From assembly GCA_033239005.1 (NCBI GenBank), contig BSQZ01000052.1:571001-635000 (forward strand): a DNA stretch of 64,000 bases, read 5' to 3'. Within the stretch, counting starts at the first letter, position 1. Every line of letters begins with the position of its first letter. The notes beneath the pieces were generated by a model. That model was not told where the DNA came from. It did not search any database and was given only the letters and a program-made list of their open reading frames with translations. This DNA comes from Lamellibrachia satsuma. Its lineage: Eukaryota > Annelida > Polychaeta > Sabellida > Siboglinidae. Made by a program: the position numbers and the translations under genes. Below are positions 51,897 to 64,000 of the stretch, piece after piece.

Positions 51897-52208
51897 ATAA
51901 ACAGAGGACTACATTATAATAAGTCACAGCGTAAACAGAGGACTACATAATAATAAGTCACAGCGTAAACAGAGGACTACATAATAATAAGTCACAGCGT
52001 AAACAGAGGACTACACAATAATAAGTCACAGCGTAAACAGAGGACTACATAATAATAAGTCACAGCGTAAACAGAGGACTACATAATAATAAGTCACAGC
52101 GTAAACAGAGGACTACATAATAATAAGTCACAGCGTAAACAGAGGACTACATAATAATAAGTCACAGCGTAAACAGAGGACTACATAATAATAAGTCACA
52201 GCGTAAAC
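51897..52208. repeat. 34-bp minisatellite, about 9 copies
   Basis: Unit GTAAACAGAGGACTACATAA then TAATAAGTCACAGC. It is nearly invariant (one ACACAATAA and one ACATTATAA variant) and unrelated in sequence to the 34-bp array at 28459. Confidence 0.97.
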
Positions 52209-52209
52209 T

Positions 52210-53925
52210 AAGATGAAAACTAAAACTATGGTTGGAGTATTTAATAATGTGCTTAACTAGCATATATATTATTATTATTAGAAATTATACTGAACATGTA
52301 GTAGAATATGCCCACTTATGTGTATGCTAGTGAAGGTGCACGTGAATGCGTGCGTGTCTGAAGGTTTGTGTGTGCGTGACTGCGTGCGATCGTGATTACG
52401 TGCGTGCGGGCATGCGTGCGAGCCTGCGAGCGAGCGTGCGTGCGTGTGTGCGTCTGAAGGCGTGTGTAAGTTGTCGCGCGAGTTAATATTTACTCGTAAT
52501 GGTTTCGGATAGATACTTGAAACTGTCTCACTGTCACTACTCTTATTGACTGATGCTTAAAGTCGAACTTGTTCTATGTTTGAGTTGTTATTTGCTATGA
52601 CGTCACAACGTTTGCATTTAAAATGAAGCAAGCTATTTCGTCAAGTCAGAAAAGACAACTTGGTATACAGTAGTGCTACTCTGTGTGTAGTTTTGTTGTG
52701 TTTGTTAAAATATTATATTGCATGCCCTGACATATTCATGCGATCATTGCGGAACACCAGTAAATGTTTGTGTAAATGTACAAACACTCCTTTTTTCAGT
52801 CATATGCGTGAATTTCTAGAAGGAAAACAAAGCTCTGTTGGAACTTTGTCGAAAAGCAAAACAACTCCTAAAATAATCGTGATGTGTCATAAGCGAAACA
52901 TCGTGGTTACGAAATGACTTAAATTGTTTATGGATGTGATCATCAAATACGATGATGCAGCTTAGAAGCTAATCAAAATAGTGTTTTGTATCGCTAGATG
53001 TCGAGTACATGATGGCATGTCTATTATAACCTTGAGTGGCTGACTTAATTTGAGCAAAATGAATAATCACACACACGTAAATATTCCCGGTGCTTGTTTT
53101 GCTGTGCACCGAAACAATCGAGTGTCTAGACCAACGTCTGATATTTGTAATCTGGTACCATTTTTATGATTCAGCAAATACCAAGTTAGCGTTATTGTAA
53201 GTGTGATGTATTCTTTGCTGTTAACTGTTTTATGACTAGGATCGCCTTGTCATTTATACGCGATTGCACTGCAAACAATGTATCGACAAATCTAACTCTT
53301 TCAATTTATAGTACAGTGTTGCATGTGATGCTTCACGGGTTTCTTCGGGTAGCCTATATTGTGTTGATATGGATCTTTGCAGTGCTCGTTAGTGTGATGG
53401 GTATAACATATTGACATTTTTTTTTAAACGCACGCTGTGGGCATTGTCGATATATTTGCAAGTTGTTTTCTTATGATAACTTTGTCGTGAGTAATGTCTG
53501 AATGGTCTACATCACAGAACGTTCCTATTCATCCCGGGTATTCGCGAGAGCAGTAGGCTGCGGCTTGTTGGGCGTGACGCAGTCCTTGCAATAGGCAGGC
53601 CGTGCATCACATCCCGCCTGCTATCTTCTTACGCGTCGTTTCACGTGGCCTCACTGGGCGATCAACAACATCGAACAGTCATGCATTAGTGTGAATATGC
53701 ACGTGCAACCTACCCACCGATGCAAGTCTACTATAGTTGTACCACGATGCAACTTACTCTAAATGTGTCCATTTTCCAGGCGCCTGGGCATCAGCTACAA
53801 TCGATTTTACACATGATTTTACGATGAAATTGACTCTAGTTCCCAGGGGAATTCGACGCTTGCTGTAGTAGCTGCTCGACGCAGCCATATGACTGGAACG
53901 CTCCGGAGAAATTTGTTTTAATCAT
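52210..53925. other. No recognisable gene; short TGCG-rich tract at 52340-52460
   Basis: No domain or splice chain recognised. The frame at 52660-52917 (85 codons) has no recognisable motif. Confidence 0.45.
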
Positions 53926-53929
53926 CACC

Positions 53930-54150
53930 CTATGAAACCCGTAACCCATACGCACCTACAAACTCGCCGTTTTCTCGATTTTTCCGCGTATCTACAAACT
54001 CGCCGTTTTCTCGATTTTTCCGCCTATCTACAAACTCGACGTTTTCTCGATTTTTCCGCGTGTCTACAAACTCGCCGTTTTCTAGATTGTTTTTGGCGTA
54101 TCTTCAAAAACGGCGAGTTTTGCCGACGATGTCATGTTATGGGTTTCATA
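53930..54150. mobile_element. Small foldback/MITE-like element with 36-bp repeats
   Basis: The ends are inverted: TATGAAACCCGTAAC at 53931 and GTTATGGGTTTCATA at 54136. Inside are four 36-bp units (CTACAAACTCGCCGTTTTCT then CGATTTTTCCGCGTAT). Near the right end AAAACGGCGAGTTTTG is the same core inverted. The repeats are in frame and give an artefactual 76-codon frame with LQTRRFLDFSAY four times. Confidence 0.65.
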
Positions 54151-54159
54151 TTACCCAGA

Positions 54160-54350
54160 TAGGTTCAGCTGAACCACGAGCTGGACGCACTAGTGCAGCA
54201 GAAGGAATGACATAATCGTGCGTGGTGTGCCGGTCACCGCCGGCACAGAGCAGGCAGTGCTTGACATCTTCAACAAGACGCCGGACGTTCCACTTGAACT
54301 AGACACGAAAGCATCGGTAACTGCCAGCGTGTCACCGTCTAGGCGCGTCA
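54160..54350 (+). mobile_element. Possible LINE ORF1 fragment
   Basis: One frame reads VQLNHELDALVQQKE; after a one-base shift, IIVRGVPVTAGTEQAVLDIF follows, then DVPLELDT. A coiled-coil end followed by NxIVRGVP is characteristic of ORF1 proteins of some non-LTR elements. The fragment is short and shifted, so confidence is limited. Confidence 0.45.
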
Positions 54351-54894
54351 ATCGCTGTCAACAACGCCAATAGTATATAAGCTAATATAAGAAAAATAAT
54401 ATTTGTAAAAAAAACAATGTAAGAATCTAGGAAACTGTGCATAAGCTTTTTCATTATTGTTGGGAACATGAACAAAGTTGCCATTTATGTTAGCAACACC
54501 CTTGTCTATTTTAACCCAAAAATAATGCCAATTACGTTTGCACAAAACTGTTTGTATATTTCTTGATCTTTGCACATGGTTCTGATGTCAACGTTTTAAT
54601 AGTTTGATTTCATTCCTGAAAATCTTATGTTGCAACTGAACAAACGACATCTGAAAAAAAGAAGCGCGATCCCGTTCGGTGGTGGTCTTTTATTGGACGC
54701 CATACGGTATTATTGGGACATTATTTATTTTGTAATTCTAATGAATCGTAATAATATTATATTTGATTACAGTAACTTTTAACTCTATGCAGAAATGGAC
54801 GAAACAACAACATTGTTTAGGAAGTGTCAACACGATGACGAGATTCTTACGCAGTTATGACTCACCCGGGGGGGGGTCACCCGTGGAATATCTG

Positions 54895-55672
<778 letters not shown>

Positions 55673-55689
55673 CAAGGGAGGAAAGAGAA

Positions 55690-56160
55690 TCCATAACGCG
55701 TTTTTTTAAAGTAGTATCGCATCGTCAATACAAAGGGCTTACAGCTTACCTGCTTACAGCGATAGGTACCCATGGATCGTGGGAGTGACCCCCGGAACAA
55801 TATAATTATTGTCCGTTCATTTCGATTGTATATTTGCTTAGCAATACGCCATCACGCTGACGTATCTCCTCGTGTAGACAAACATGTTACTAAGGAGTTT
55901 GATGGACTCTGTACAAAAGTGAATGCCAAAGGAAATATGCGATGTCTCGTCGGTGAAAGGGGCGATATTGCTGTACAGGAAATGTCAGAGCATTTGCATG
56001 TGGAGCTTTCCGTTGATCTGCGATATTTAAAATAAAATTATTTTAAGCCCTGACCCTGGTTTGTTCGCCGAAGACGTAGGCTTTGAGCCAGTTGAGGCAT
56101 CCGCTCTCTTCACAGGTGCACACCGCAAGGTTGTGGAGGAACATGTTGCAGCTTCCATTC
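55690..56160 (+). other. Open frame of unknown nature
   Basis: The frame 55772-56035 (87 codons) contains HHADVSPRVDKHVTKEFDGL. A nearby frame at about 56047-56179 contains FAEDVGFEPVEASALFTGAH. They are compositionally protein-like but match no family I recognise. They might be remnants of one coding segment, broken near 56035. Confidence 0.25.
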
Positions 56161-56169
56161 CGTCCACGG

Positions 56170-56270
56170 ACGACGGATGACGATGATGTTGATGGTGACG
56201 ATGATGGTGAAGATTATGGTGATTATGGTGATGATGGTGATGATGGTGATGATAATGATAATAATTGTGA
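56170..56270. repeat. GAT-rich imperfect microsatellite
   Basis: Imperfect GATGGTGAT/GATTATGGT repeats. Confidence 0.85.
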
Positions 56271-56827
56271 TGATGACCTAGACATTACACAGACAACTAC
56301 ACATCCTTCTCGTAAAACTACGTTTCTGGTGAAGCGTCGTTGACATTCTACAAACTCATTGAAGCTTCATGTCTAAAACATGACATTATTTGTGATGTTA
56401 TACTGTAGGCTGAAATTCAGCTGAAAAAGTCGGAGTTGTAGCAACATGTTAACACCGTTACGATTCGTAATGCAAAGTAGCTATATTCTCGAAAAGGTAA
56501 AAACGTGTTTATGGTCACCAACGATACGCAACTGCACAGACTTTCGTTTTTATATGCGAACTTTCGTTTTTATGCATCTTAGCTTAATTAGGCGGCTGTC
56601 TACGGGTTTTGGAAAATGACTTATTTGTCGTGAAGTGAGTCACTGTCTACTTTGCAAGTTGCCGTTGTCGGTATTTTTACACTGACTCAATTGTCCGACT
56701 TGCACTGAAACGCTTTTTACGAGTTCTACACCAGCAACTGTGTTAACCCGTCTACTCCAGCAGTAACACAAGAGCAAGCGACAAAACCAGGCAAAAACAG
56801 GAGAGAACGCTTTAGCAAAGTTACTTT

Positions 56828-56893
56828 AATAATAATAATAATAATTGACTTCTATGGCGCCTATATCCTCAGGAACCTGAGCTCAGAGGCGCA
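56828..56893. repeat. (AAT)n followed by a GC-rich hairpin
   Basis: (AAT)6 then a hairpin with outer arms GGCGCCT/AGGCGC (56857-56892) and inner arms CTCAGG/CCTGAG. It may be the end of a dispersed repeat family. Confidence 0.5.
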
Positions 56894-56899
56894 ACAAGA

Positions 56900-58060
56900 A
56901 TGATCACCGTCAAGTGTGTGCTGGTGCAAACCTTTGAACAAGTTATGCTTTATATGCACGTGTATTGTATTTATCCCCGGTCCAGACGACTCCTGAAGCC
57001 GGGGTTGCAACAAGTTAGCTGGTGGCTACGACACCCGTCTCTGAGCAGATAATACAGTTTATCGCCACTGTACACGGGCTTCTAACATAGACTTAAACGT
57101 TTATCGTGGATTAATCATGAAACAAGTAGATACGACAAAAAGCATTTGACTGTCTTAGAAGTTGGATAAGACAATTAAAGGTTTTCAAGTTGTTGAAAGT
57201 AGTAATTGCATATGCTTAGGTTGTAGCGCTGCGGTGTGTGGCTGCTCCCGGTGTGTGGCTGCTCGCGGACTGTACTTGTAAACTATGCCAATTTTTCGGT
57301 GATTTGAATCATATATTGCTTTCGTGTTTCATATTTTGAATTGTAAATGCCCAAGGAGTGCATGCGGAACATTTGCGAGTCGTTCGCACTGTGAATTTTC
57401 CATTTTTATTAACTTTTATATCGACTTTTATTCAGAGGCGTGGCAGCTGTGATTAACCAAGCTTGACCGGAACCAGTTTCCAACCTACATGTCAGAACCG
57501 CATGCTACCAAGATGTCTACGCTCAGCCTGCCGGACCGTGGTCTGTTTCACACATAACAACCGACGAAGCATGTCACTGCCCAGGACATTAATTCCTTCT
57601 CAGCTTACGGCATTGCCTGCAGCCACCTAGCCAACCGTGGACGGCAACAATAGAGTCTTTAGAGACGCTGAACTTGTGCCGAATGTCCGAGGGACGAAAG
57701 CTGGAACGAGGCGTTTCGGGCCAATTACGACCGTGGCCAGCAGATGGAACAATAGGGCTGAGGTTCGTTCTGTCTGTAAACAAACAGGTGTTGACAGGGT
57801 GAATCTTGTGCAGCTGATCGCCCCGATTCATCCTGTTGCCTGGAATCACCTGGAATGCTGTATCCGCCAAGTCGCCCTCCAACAACGTGGGTGCGGACAG
57901 CCGTGTTGCGGTGCCTGTCAAATTGGGCATAATCAACGGTCGTTCAGAGAAGAGTCAAGACTGATCTTTTCCCCGACCACTTGACAGAGGTGAACATGGA
58001 TCCTGTAGCCATCATGGAGACATGGCTAAGCACCGGTGACAAAGACAACAAAACCAGAAA
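56900..58060. other. No recognisable gene
   Basis: The overlapping frames 57589-57936 (minus) and 57637-57984 (plus), 115 codons each, lack recognisable motifs. At most one could be real, and neither is supported. Confidence 0.4.
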
Positions 58061-58175
58061 TAATAATAATAATGTTTTATTTCAGGCAAGAGCCCATAAT
58101 ATTATAAATACATACAGGTTTAAAAAAAATCATACATATACACACATGATGAACAATAGGGGTACATGTAGTGAG

Positions 58176-58339
<164 letters not shown>

Positions 58340-58340
<1 letters not shown>

Positions 58341-59130
58341 CCTGACGCCCGCTGATTATAAACTTGGACACGTTCCTCGGAAAAATGGCCCGCCCCAGGT
58401 GGTGGCATCGGCCTTGATTACCGATCGAGCTTCAACGTGGCGGTTAGCCGATGCGATGAGATGAAATCGTTTGGATCACTGGCGTAACGGGGGGGGGGGC
58501 GAATGCCCCAAGCGACACTTTTTGGGGGGCGGCACTTTGGGTAGATTGTTTTACTTACTCAATATTTATACTAATTTATAGGTTGTGGTCTACACGAAAT
58601 CTGAACACATTATTATCACTGTTATATTACATAAATATTGAAGTAATCATGCTTGAATACGTCAAATGTAACTTAATTGACATTTGCCAATACTAGTGTA
58701 CGTAACAATAACACTAGCGATACCTATTCCATTACTGCACTTTTGGGGGGGTGGGATGGGGCGGCATTTTTCACTTGGCCTCGTACGCCACTGATATTGA
58801 TGTTGCAAACTCCATCAAACTTGTAGCCATTTACCGTCCACCTCCGTCGAAAAAGAACTTAACGTCTATTCGCACTTTGATTGTATTACACAAAACTATA
58901 TTTCGTTCCCTACTCATACTTGCCATTTTTTGACAAGTGAAAATGACATTTGTCGGGCCTTTTTACAAATCCTGGCGGCAGGTCCAAGAACCAGAATAAT
59001 CGACGGTACGCACCATGTGGCGCCACTGTTCTGGCTACGCGCCAATTCTGGTACATACGCATTGTGTATAATTTTGGACCTATGCATATAATTATTACAA
59101 GAGTTACCAAAACACAATCATTGAGAGTAT
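58340..59130. other. No recognisable gene; G-rich patches
   Basis: Contains poly-G runs at 58488-58499 and 58524-58529 and a GGGGTGGGATGGGGCGG run at about 58747, and nothing coding that I recognise. Confidence 0.5.
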
Positions 59131-59134
59131 CGCG

Positions 59135-59385
59135 CCAGTGTTTTTACTACGAAAACCTTGTTGAACACACATAATCTGAATTTCATGGGCCGCGACATAC
59201 CGTTAGATATCGTACCGTACGTCACGCGTGTCATACTCGTAATCTGGCAATATTCGCTCGCCAAAATGAAAATATATTTGTATACATCTATTCCCATGCT
59301 CGCCAAATAGGGTATGATCATGCTGGTTGCGTCCAAACTCAACCTATGTAACATATATTGGCCTTTGTTTACTAAACTAATCCAA
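59135..59385. repeat. Dispersed repeat, copy B (partner 32610-32850)
   Basis: Same direction as copy A. It has several small insertions relative to that copy. Confidence 0.75.
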
Positions 59386-59539
59386 TAGTTCCCTTTCTGT
59401 CAAAATGGAACGTTTGTTTAGACTGCGTTCTGTGTGTGCCGGCCTCACTAATACGTCACAAGTAGTCTAGGTTACACCGATTTCATACGCTTATTGGTCA
59501 CGTTTGTCACAACGACTACACATCCAGAGAAACTGGGTG

Positions 59540-59880
59540 TATGTCAGAAATGATTAAAAAATTTCACCTAGAGCTACTAACAACCAGGAGAACAAACAGA
59601 CGGCTCACCATATTTCACAAAGCCATCCACAGTCATCTATCATTGCCTGTCGCAAACCTCCTCCAACCCATCAAACGCCACTCACGGCATCTAAATAGCA
59701 AAGCCTTCAACACCATACACGCGAACACGAACTGTTACAACTTTTCTTATTTTCCCCGAACAATAAAAGATTGGAATTCATTACCCGACGCAACAGCCAA
59801 CATCACAGAACATCAACAATTTAAGCAAGCTCTCACACACTTAGTCCCAAACAAACATGACTAAATAGCATGCGCACCCA
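59540..59880 (+). mobile_element. Non-LTR ORF2 C-terminal fragment
   Basis: The frame reads ELLTTRRTNRRLTIFHKAIH and, later, FSYFPRTIKDWNSLPDATAN, the characteristic last segment (SFFPRTVxxWNxLP) of many CR1/Jockey/RTE ORF2 proteins, ending at a TAA. The active site and all upstream parts are absent. Confidence 0.8.
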
Positions 59881-59934
59881 ACCCTGACCGTTTGACTCCA
59901 TAGGAGTGTTAGCCAGTATTACTACAAGACAAAC

Positions 59935-60050
59935 ATGTCAGCCCTCAATCAACCGGAGAAATTACCGCAATCTCCAAATTTTAGAACACATTCTGAGTAA
60001 ACCACTGGCGTGATATTCTTGATTTTAGTTGCACATGGCTAGTTTTTATT
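59935..60050. repeat. Dispersed repeat, copy B (partner 33875-34030)
   Basis: It follows the ORF2 fragment at 59540-59880 by about 60 bp. Copy A likewise adjoins a retroelement, on the opposite strand. Confidence 0.65.
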
Positions 60051-60059
60051 TTGTCTTTT

Positions 60060-61880
60060 AGGTGCATAGCCCCAAAACAAATATTTTTTCGATTTAAAAT
60101 GAACACCTGGGGTTTAGTTATGTGTTCAAATCCACATTTAAGCGACATGCACACGATTTACTGTGTACTATAGATGAGTGGGTGGAACTTTATAACAAAC
60201 ACTTTAGAATTTATGGTAATAAAGTATAGTGCACAATATATGTCGCGTATCAGACATAATCAACAGAAACGTGAATCATTAATATCTTTTATTAACAAAT
60301 ATTCAGTAACACCAATACAGTTTAGTCATGTCACTGTTGAATTCTGTGATGTGTAACACTCATATTGTCTTACATGCTTGCGTGTGCATTCACACAAATA
60401 TACACATTAACGGAACACATTTCTGTCCAAGCACATCATTTGAGAAAGAGTGCATACAATCTTGAGTACTATAACACACAACTATTGACATGCCTAGGTA
60501 ATAAGAGTGTAGAACTTAGGTTCATATTTTATAACCAGCTTAAGACTTTTACAAAGTGATATGTGTTCTGGTGGCCAGCATGACTTCCCTGAAAATACAT
60601 GATTGTCTATTGGTTGTCCTATGTTATCCAGATAAGCATATGGTCTTGGTTGCTGACAGTGGATACTGTCTCACCCTACAGTAAGCAAAGCCTGGAAAGC
60701 ATTACGCACATAATACCTATGCTAAAACTTGGCACGCTACTAATAACTTTTAAACTGCACCAAGAATAATACGAATTTAATTACGAAGGTACAACATAAT
60801 CAGTTGTGAAATAATTTGAAAAATAATTTACACTTACGTGCAATTTCGAGAAATATCAAAAGGTAGTAGTAGTTTTGAGAAACCAATAAATCAGACCTAA
60901 TAAAAAATATAACATTGCAAAATTTCTGTTGCTTGTCCTTCAGAAATATAGTAACGTAATATCAAACCTTGTAAATATTGACTGCACGTTGAATTATACA
61001 TATATTTTCTGTGCATAAAACAAAATATCACAGGTAAAATACTAAATGGAATACTGAGGTTTTCATTTTCTTGCAGAGCATGAATGCTTAATTTGCATAC
61101 ATAATCTGCAGAAATGCCACTTTCTCTGATAACATTGTCATATAATTTATACATGGAGAACTTAGTGATATGATATGTAAAGTCATAGAAGTGATGGCTA
61201 GACACATACAATATATACAAGAAAGTGATATCCAGACACTGCGATAACAGTGAAATATAATCATTCTTACAATTTGATGGAGTGCTCCAAGGATCATTTT
61301 CTGCAGAAAACTCAGTTGAAGCACCAGATCCCTTATACTTTGGATGCCAATCCATTCACACAAAATGCAATAATTCACTCAAAAACAAAATCTAAATACT
61401 GTGTATCTAGTATCTACATATCTCAAGATAAAATGCTTATACAAACAACTCGATGTAAGAGAGATATTCTGTGTTACACCTCAATTACCTGCATCACATA
61501 ATTGCCATTTTGGCTACAATCACAGACGCAGTTATTCAAAATACTGGAGTCAAACAATCCCGGTCAAGGCACATGGCAATAAAGCAGAAACTGGCTAAAC
61601 AAAGTCAATGCATGCATCTACAGCAGCAACGTGAAGTGTGTCCAATGATTTTTGTGATAACTTGCACTGAATTTTTTATGCATCTACAGCAAATCAATAT
61701 ATATTGAAACATCAACACACAACAATTAACAATCAAGATTGACCTAAACCGCCTGTGCTGGCGTCATCAGAAAAAGTGATATTTAAAAATAGTGACAGTG
61801 GTTGATATTTCCAGGATGACTTTGGTAATTAGAATTAAATTAAAGTTGTTAACAATCCATGTATTTATCATGGCAGCATA
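60060..61880. other. Downstream region of the right-end gene; no clear feature
   Basis: AT-rich. The minus-strand frame 61355-60897 (152 codons) is long for this composition but has no recognisable domain. It lies downstream of the stop of the right-end gene, possibly in a 3' UTR or by chance. Confidence 0.35.
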
Positions 61881-61884
61881 AATA

Positions 61885-61890
61885 TTTATT
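61885..61890 (-). promoter_or_regulatory. Candidate poly(A) signal AATAAA
   Basis: AATAAA on the minus strand, about 126 bases after the TGA at 62016. Position and strand fit the right-end gene. Other similar hexamers exist in this AT-rich region. Confidence 0.4.
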
Positions 61891-62015
61891 ATGAAAATAC
61901 AAGGTCTATCAGTGAGTTGTTTTCATAACCACAACATACATTATGCATTGTACCTACAAGTCAGACATACAGTGTTTGTAAGGCTTAAGATTACGCAGGG
62001 GCTGGCACTTGAGAA

Positions 62016-62220
62016 TCACATGGTCATGGCTGCTTGGTACTCCAGGAACACCAGCTGGTCTACAATGAAACAGTCAGTTGGACTTTCAACTATCTGTGCG
62101 AGACCTCGCATTATCTCCTTCTCCTCGGCTTGACATTCCCCCGGTTTCCCAAACCTGGCCTTCTTCAAGTAGGAGTGTGCCCTCTCAAACTGTTCTTCTC
62201 CCAACTTCCGGACGGCTTCA
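62016..62220 (-). CDS. Right-end gene, last exon
   Basis: Acceptor AAGCACCAG. T completes Ala, then EAVRKLGEEQFERAHSYLKK and the conserved-looking FIVDQLVFLEYQA end, stop TGA. Confidence 0.75.
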
Positions 62221-63790
62221 CTGGTGCTTGGTTAAGGAACACAACTGTGTGACTGCTAGATTTGTGGTACTGAATGCCCACCTCATCTCAACAGTGTTCT
62301 GCAGGAATCAATCGAGTGGAATAATCATAATAACACAGAGAATTACTAATGGGAATCACGATATTGCCCAATGGGATAAAATTTAAATTTTGCTATTCCT
62401 TGGCAAACTTAAATTTTCTGTAAACCATCGTGACTGGGATGGCCATAATAATGCTGCAGTTTCTAAATTTCAGAAATTTATAAAATTTATTGTACAATAA
62501 ATATGTAGGAATGATTGGTGGCAATTTGCCCGTATGAAATGCCTTATAAAACGTGTCACCACGAGCTGGTCCAACAATGGCTATGACTAATATTGTTTTA
62601 CAAGTTATTTAACCCTTTAGACCTCAGTTGTTTTTTTTTTAAAGACCCAGGTTCCCCTGCTCTTTGACCAGATACGGGAAAACGTGAGGTCAGAACATTC
62701 AGGCAACATATCCAATGTGCTCTCTAAAACTATCTGCCATAGCACGCCACTTGAATACATTGAAATATCTGCTATTTTGGGCTGGTTTGACAAGGAATAA
62801 TATTCATATAATAACAAACACTGTAGTAACAACTTAGCACTTGGAAAACTAGGTGTTCCTACTGAGATAATATCCATGCTGAAAAGATACGCTGTGAGGT
62901 TTTTAATTTTGGTGTCTCTGGCTTTTGGTCCAAAAGCCCCAGCTTCTGTGTCATCTGCCAATGTCTGCATTTTGACTGAAACATACAAAACAGCATATTT
63001 ATCATTCGATATTAGAATCAACACATGTTTAATGATTTATCTTAGTAGCTCAAAATATTCATATCAAGCCTGGCTTTGCAGTAAAAATAATTGATTTAAA
63101 CATGTTGGTACAGTTGAATATATTTATCTCCATTCTAAAAACATGTTAACATCTAAAAGTCAACCCTGAGTGACGCACACTTGTGAGACATAAATCCGTC
63201 AGACCCTCAAACAAATCCTTGATTATCTACACCTGCTGGTTTGCCAAGCAAGCTCAAAAGTTGCTCACCACACAAACTGGGATATACTGATTGGATCTCA
63301 CTAGACTGACACTTACCTACTTACCCTCTTCACACCCTAGTTGGTGCCCAAAAGACTTTGGCACAGCTAACATATAAAATTTTCATGAGTTGCTCTTTGC
63401 AAGTGTTTTGAACAGATCATCTGTTACACGAATTTAACAAATCCCATAATACAAACCAGGAATGACTCCTACGCTCAGAAAATCTGTAAGTTATGGGTAA
63501 ATTGAAAGAGTCACTAGTAAAAAGTGAGAACTAATTTCTTTAACAGAATCTGTTTACGGCAGGTATGTCCAATAATTTAAGTGTGAAGACCTCACCCATG
63601 TCAGACTTATCGAGTGCATTCTGCATGCAGTTCATCAAGTCCTCGATCTCTTCCTCATCTTCCTCCTCTCCAAGGTTGCTGTTGGCAACCAGTGTTTGAC
63701 CTGCCTCGTCATCGGCCTCTTCAGTACGTTCAAACTCGTCCTCAAACTGAGAGTAGTAAGTCTCGGCCAGCTCTGGCTTGTCTGGCACCC
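62016..63790 (-). CDS. 3' end of an acidic/helical protein gene, possibly NIMA-related kinase tail (3 exons, 5' incomplete)
   Basis: Exons 63790-63596, 62975-62891 and 62220-62016 join with agreeing phases (1 and 2) and GT..AG sites. They give the last 161 codons or so of a protein continuing upstream beyond 64000. In order: DKPELAETYYSQFEDEFERT; an acidic run (GEEEDEEEIEDLMNCMQNAL); FGPKARDTKIKNL; then a helical C-terminus VRKLGEEQFERAHSYLKKAR ... DCFIVDQLVFLEYQA, and TGA at 62018-62016. The order acidic stretch, short basic linker and helical end resembles what I recall of NEK-type kinases, but the kinase domain is not in the window and I cannot verify the assignment. The gene is real; the family is a guess. 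Confidence 0.7.
62891..62975 (-). CDS. Right-end gene, penultimate exon
   Basis: Acceptor GTTTCAG, donor GC/GTATCT. It encodes KMQTLADDTEAGAFGPKARD and TKIKNLT. A later donor (TCA/GTAGGA) is possible but would break the phase with the last exon. Confidence 0.65.
63596..63790 (-). CDS. Right-end gene, acidic exon
   Basis: Acceptor CTCTCTCAG, donor ATGG/GTGAGG. The frame is open throughout with strongly biased acidic composition. Confidence 0.75.
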
Positions 63791-63963
63791 CTGAGAGAGG
63801 GGAGAATGGTGGCGTAGTGAGAATAAGACAAAGATTTGGTGTGAAAGTGTCACAAGATATTTCAGTAAGATAACAGAAAGGTGGATAGATGTGTCAACCA
63901 GTTGCGCAGTTAAACAGAGAAGATACTCCTAACCACGTGAAAGTAACAAAAGACTAACCCATT

Positions 63964-64000
63964 AAGTGGGGGCAGCTGCGGCCTAGTGGTTAAGGTGTTG
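63964..64000 (+). mobile_element. tRNA-derived SINE head, cut by window end
   Basis: GCAGCTGCGGCCTAGTGGTT then AAGGTGTTG is an A-box-like tRNA start (GGCCTAGTGGTTAAGG). The B box would lie outside the window, so it could be a tRNA gene or a SINE; the lack of a standard acceptor stem start favours a SINE. Confidence 0.45.

Noticed and set aside
57589..57984. Overlapping 115-codon frames on both strands
   Set aside because: Neither has a recognisable domain or splice partner, and mutual overlap makes chance more likely.

Overview
This is nuclear DNA from an animal, most likely a marine invertebrate and possibly a lophotrochozoan such as a mollusc. The evidence is intron-split genes with GT..AG boundaries and matching phases, decayed non-LTR retrotransposons of several kinds, tRNA-derived SINE-like repeats, and very dense microsatellites and minisatellites. 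The species is an inference from general character; no single marker fixes it. I saw no bacterial operon, CRISPR array, rRNA or functional tRNA gene.

Three host genes can be supported by joining exons by hand. (1) A plus-strand gene, coding exons 23996-24023, 31151-31324, 31687-32329, 34437-34980 and 35708-35851, encodes about 510 aa with two AT-hooks, a polyglutamine tract and a C-terminal SAM domain of the Polycomb (polyhomeotic-like) type. (2) A minus-strand gene, coding exons 47632-47887, 42525-42976, 40550-41783 and 39277-39425, encodes a 696 aa multi-pass membrane protein of the SLC7 cationic amino acid transporter family, with altered residues in the usual substrate helices. Genes 1 and 2 converge. 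(3) At the right end, minus-strand exons 63596-63790, 62891-62975 and 62016-62220 form the 3' end of a gene that continues beyond the window; its acidic segment and helical C-terminus resemble the tail of a NIMA-related kinase, which I could not confirm.

Layout: 1-23 kb is gene-free and holds dead retrotransposons (CR1-like, RTE-like, L2-like), a CGG array of 145 units, several compound microsatellites, a 49-bp minisatellite and a MITE inserted in a 53-bp tandem repeat. 24-36 kb is the SAM gene; its 7.1-kb first intron holds 59-, 34- and 39-bp minisatellites and an inverted SINE pair. 39-48 kb is the transporter gene; its first intron holds a 41-bp minisatellite between palindromic hAT-like sequences. 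48-62 kb is intergenic, with more retrotransposon remnants, a 36-bp repeat MITE and (AT)n palindromes. 62-64 kb holds the third gene.

I did not find an undescribed molecular system. The most unusual content is the number and internal structure of the tandem arrays, a small SINE family with at least five copies, a MITE whose empty site can be read directly, and the divergent transporter. Exon joins, family names and copy counts were worked out by eye.
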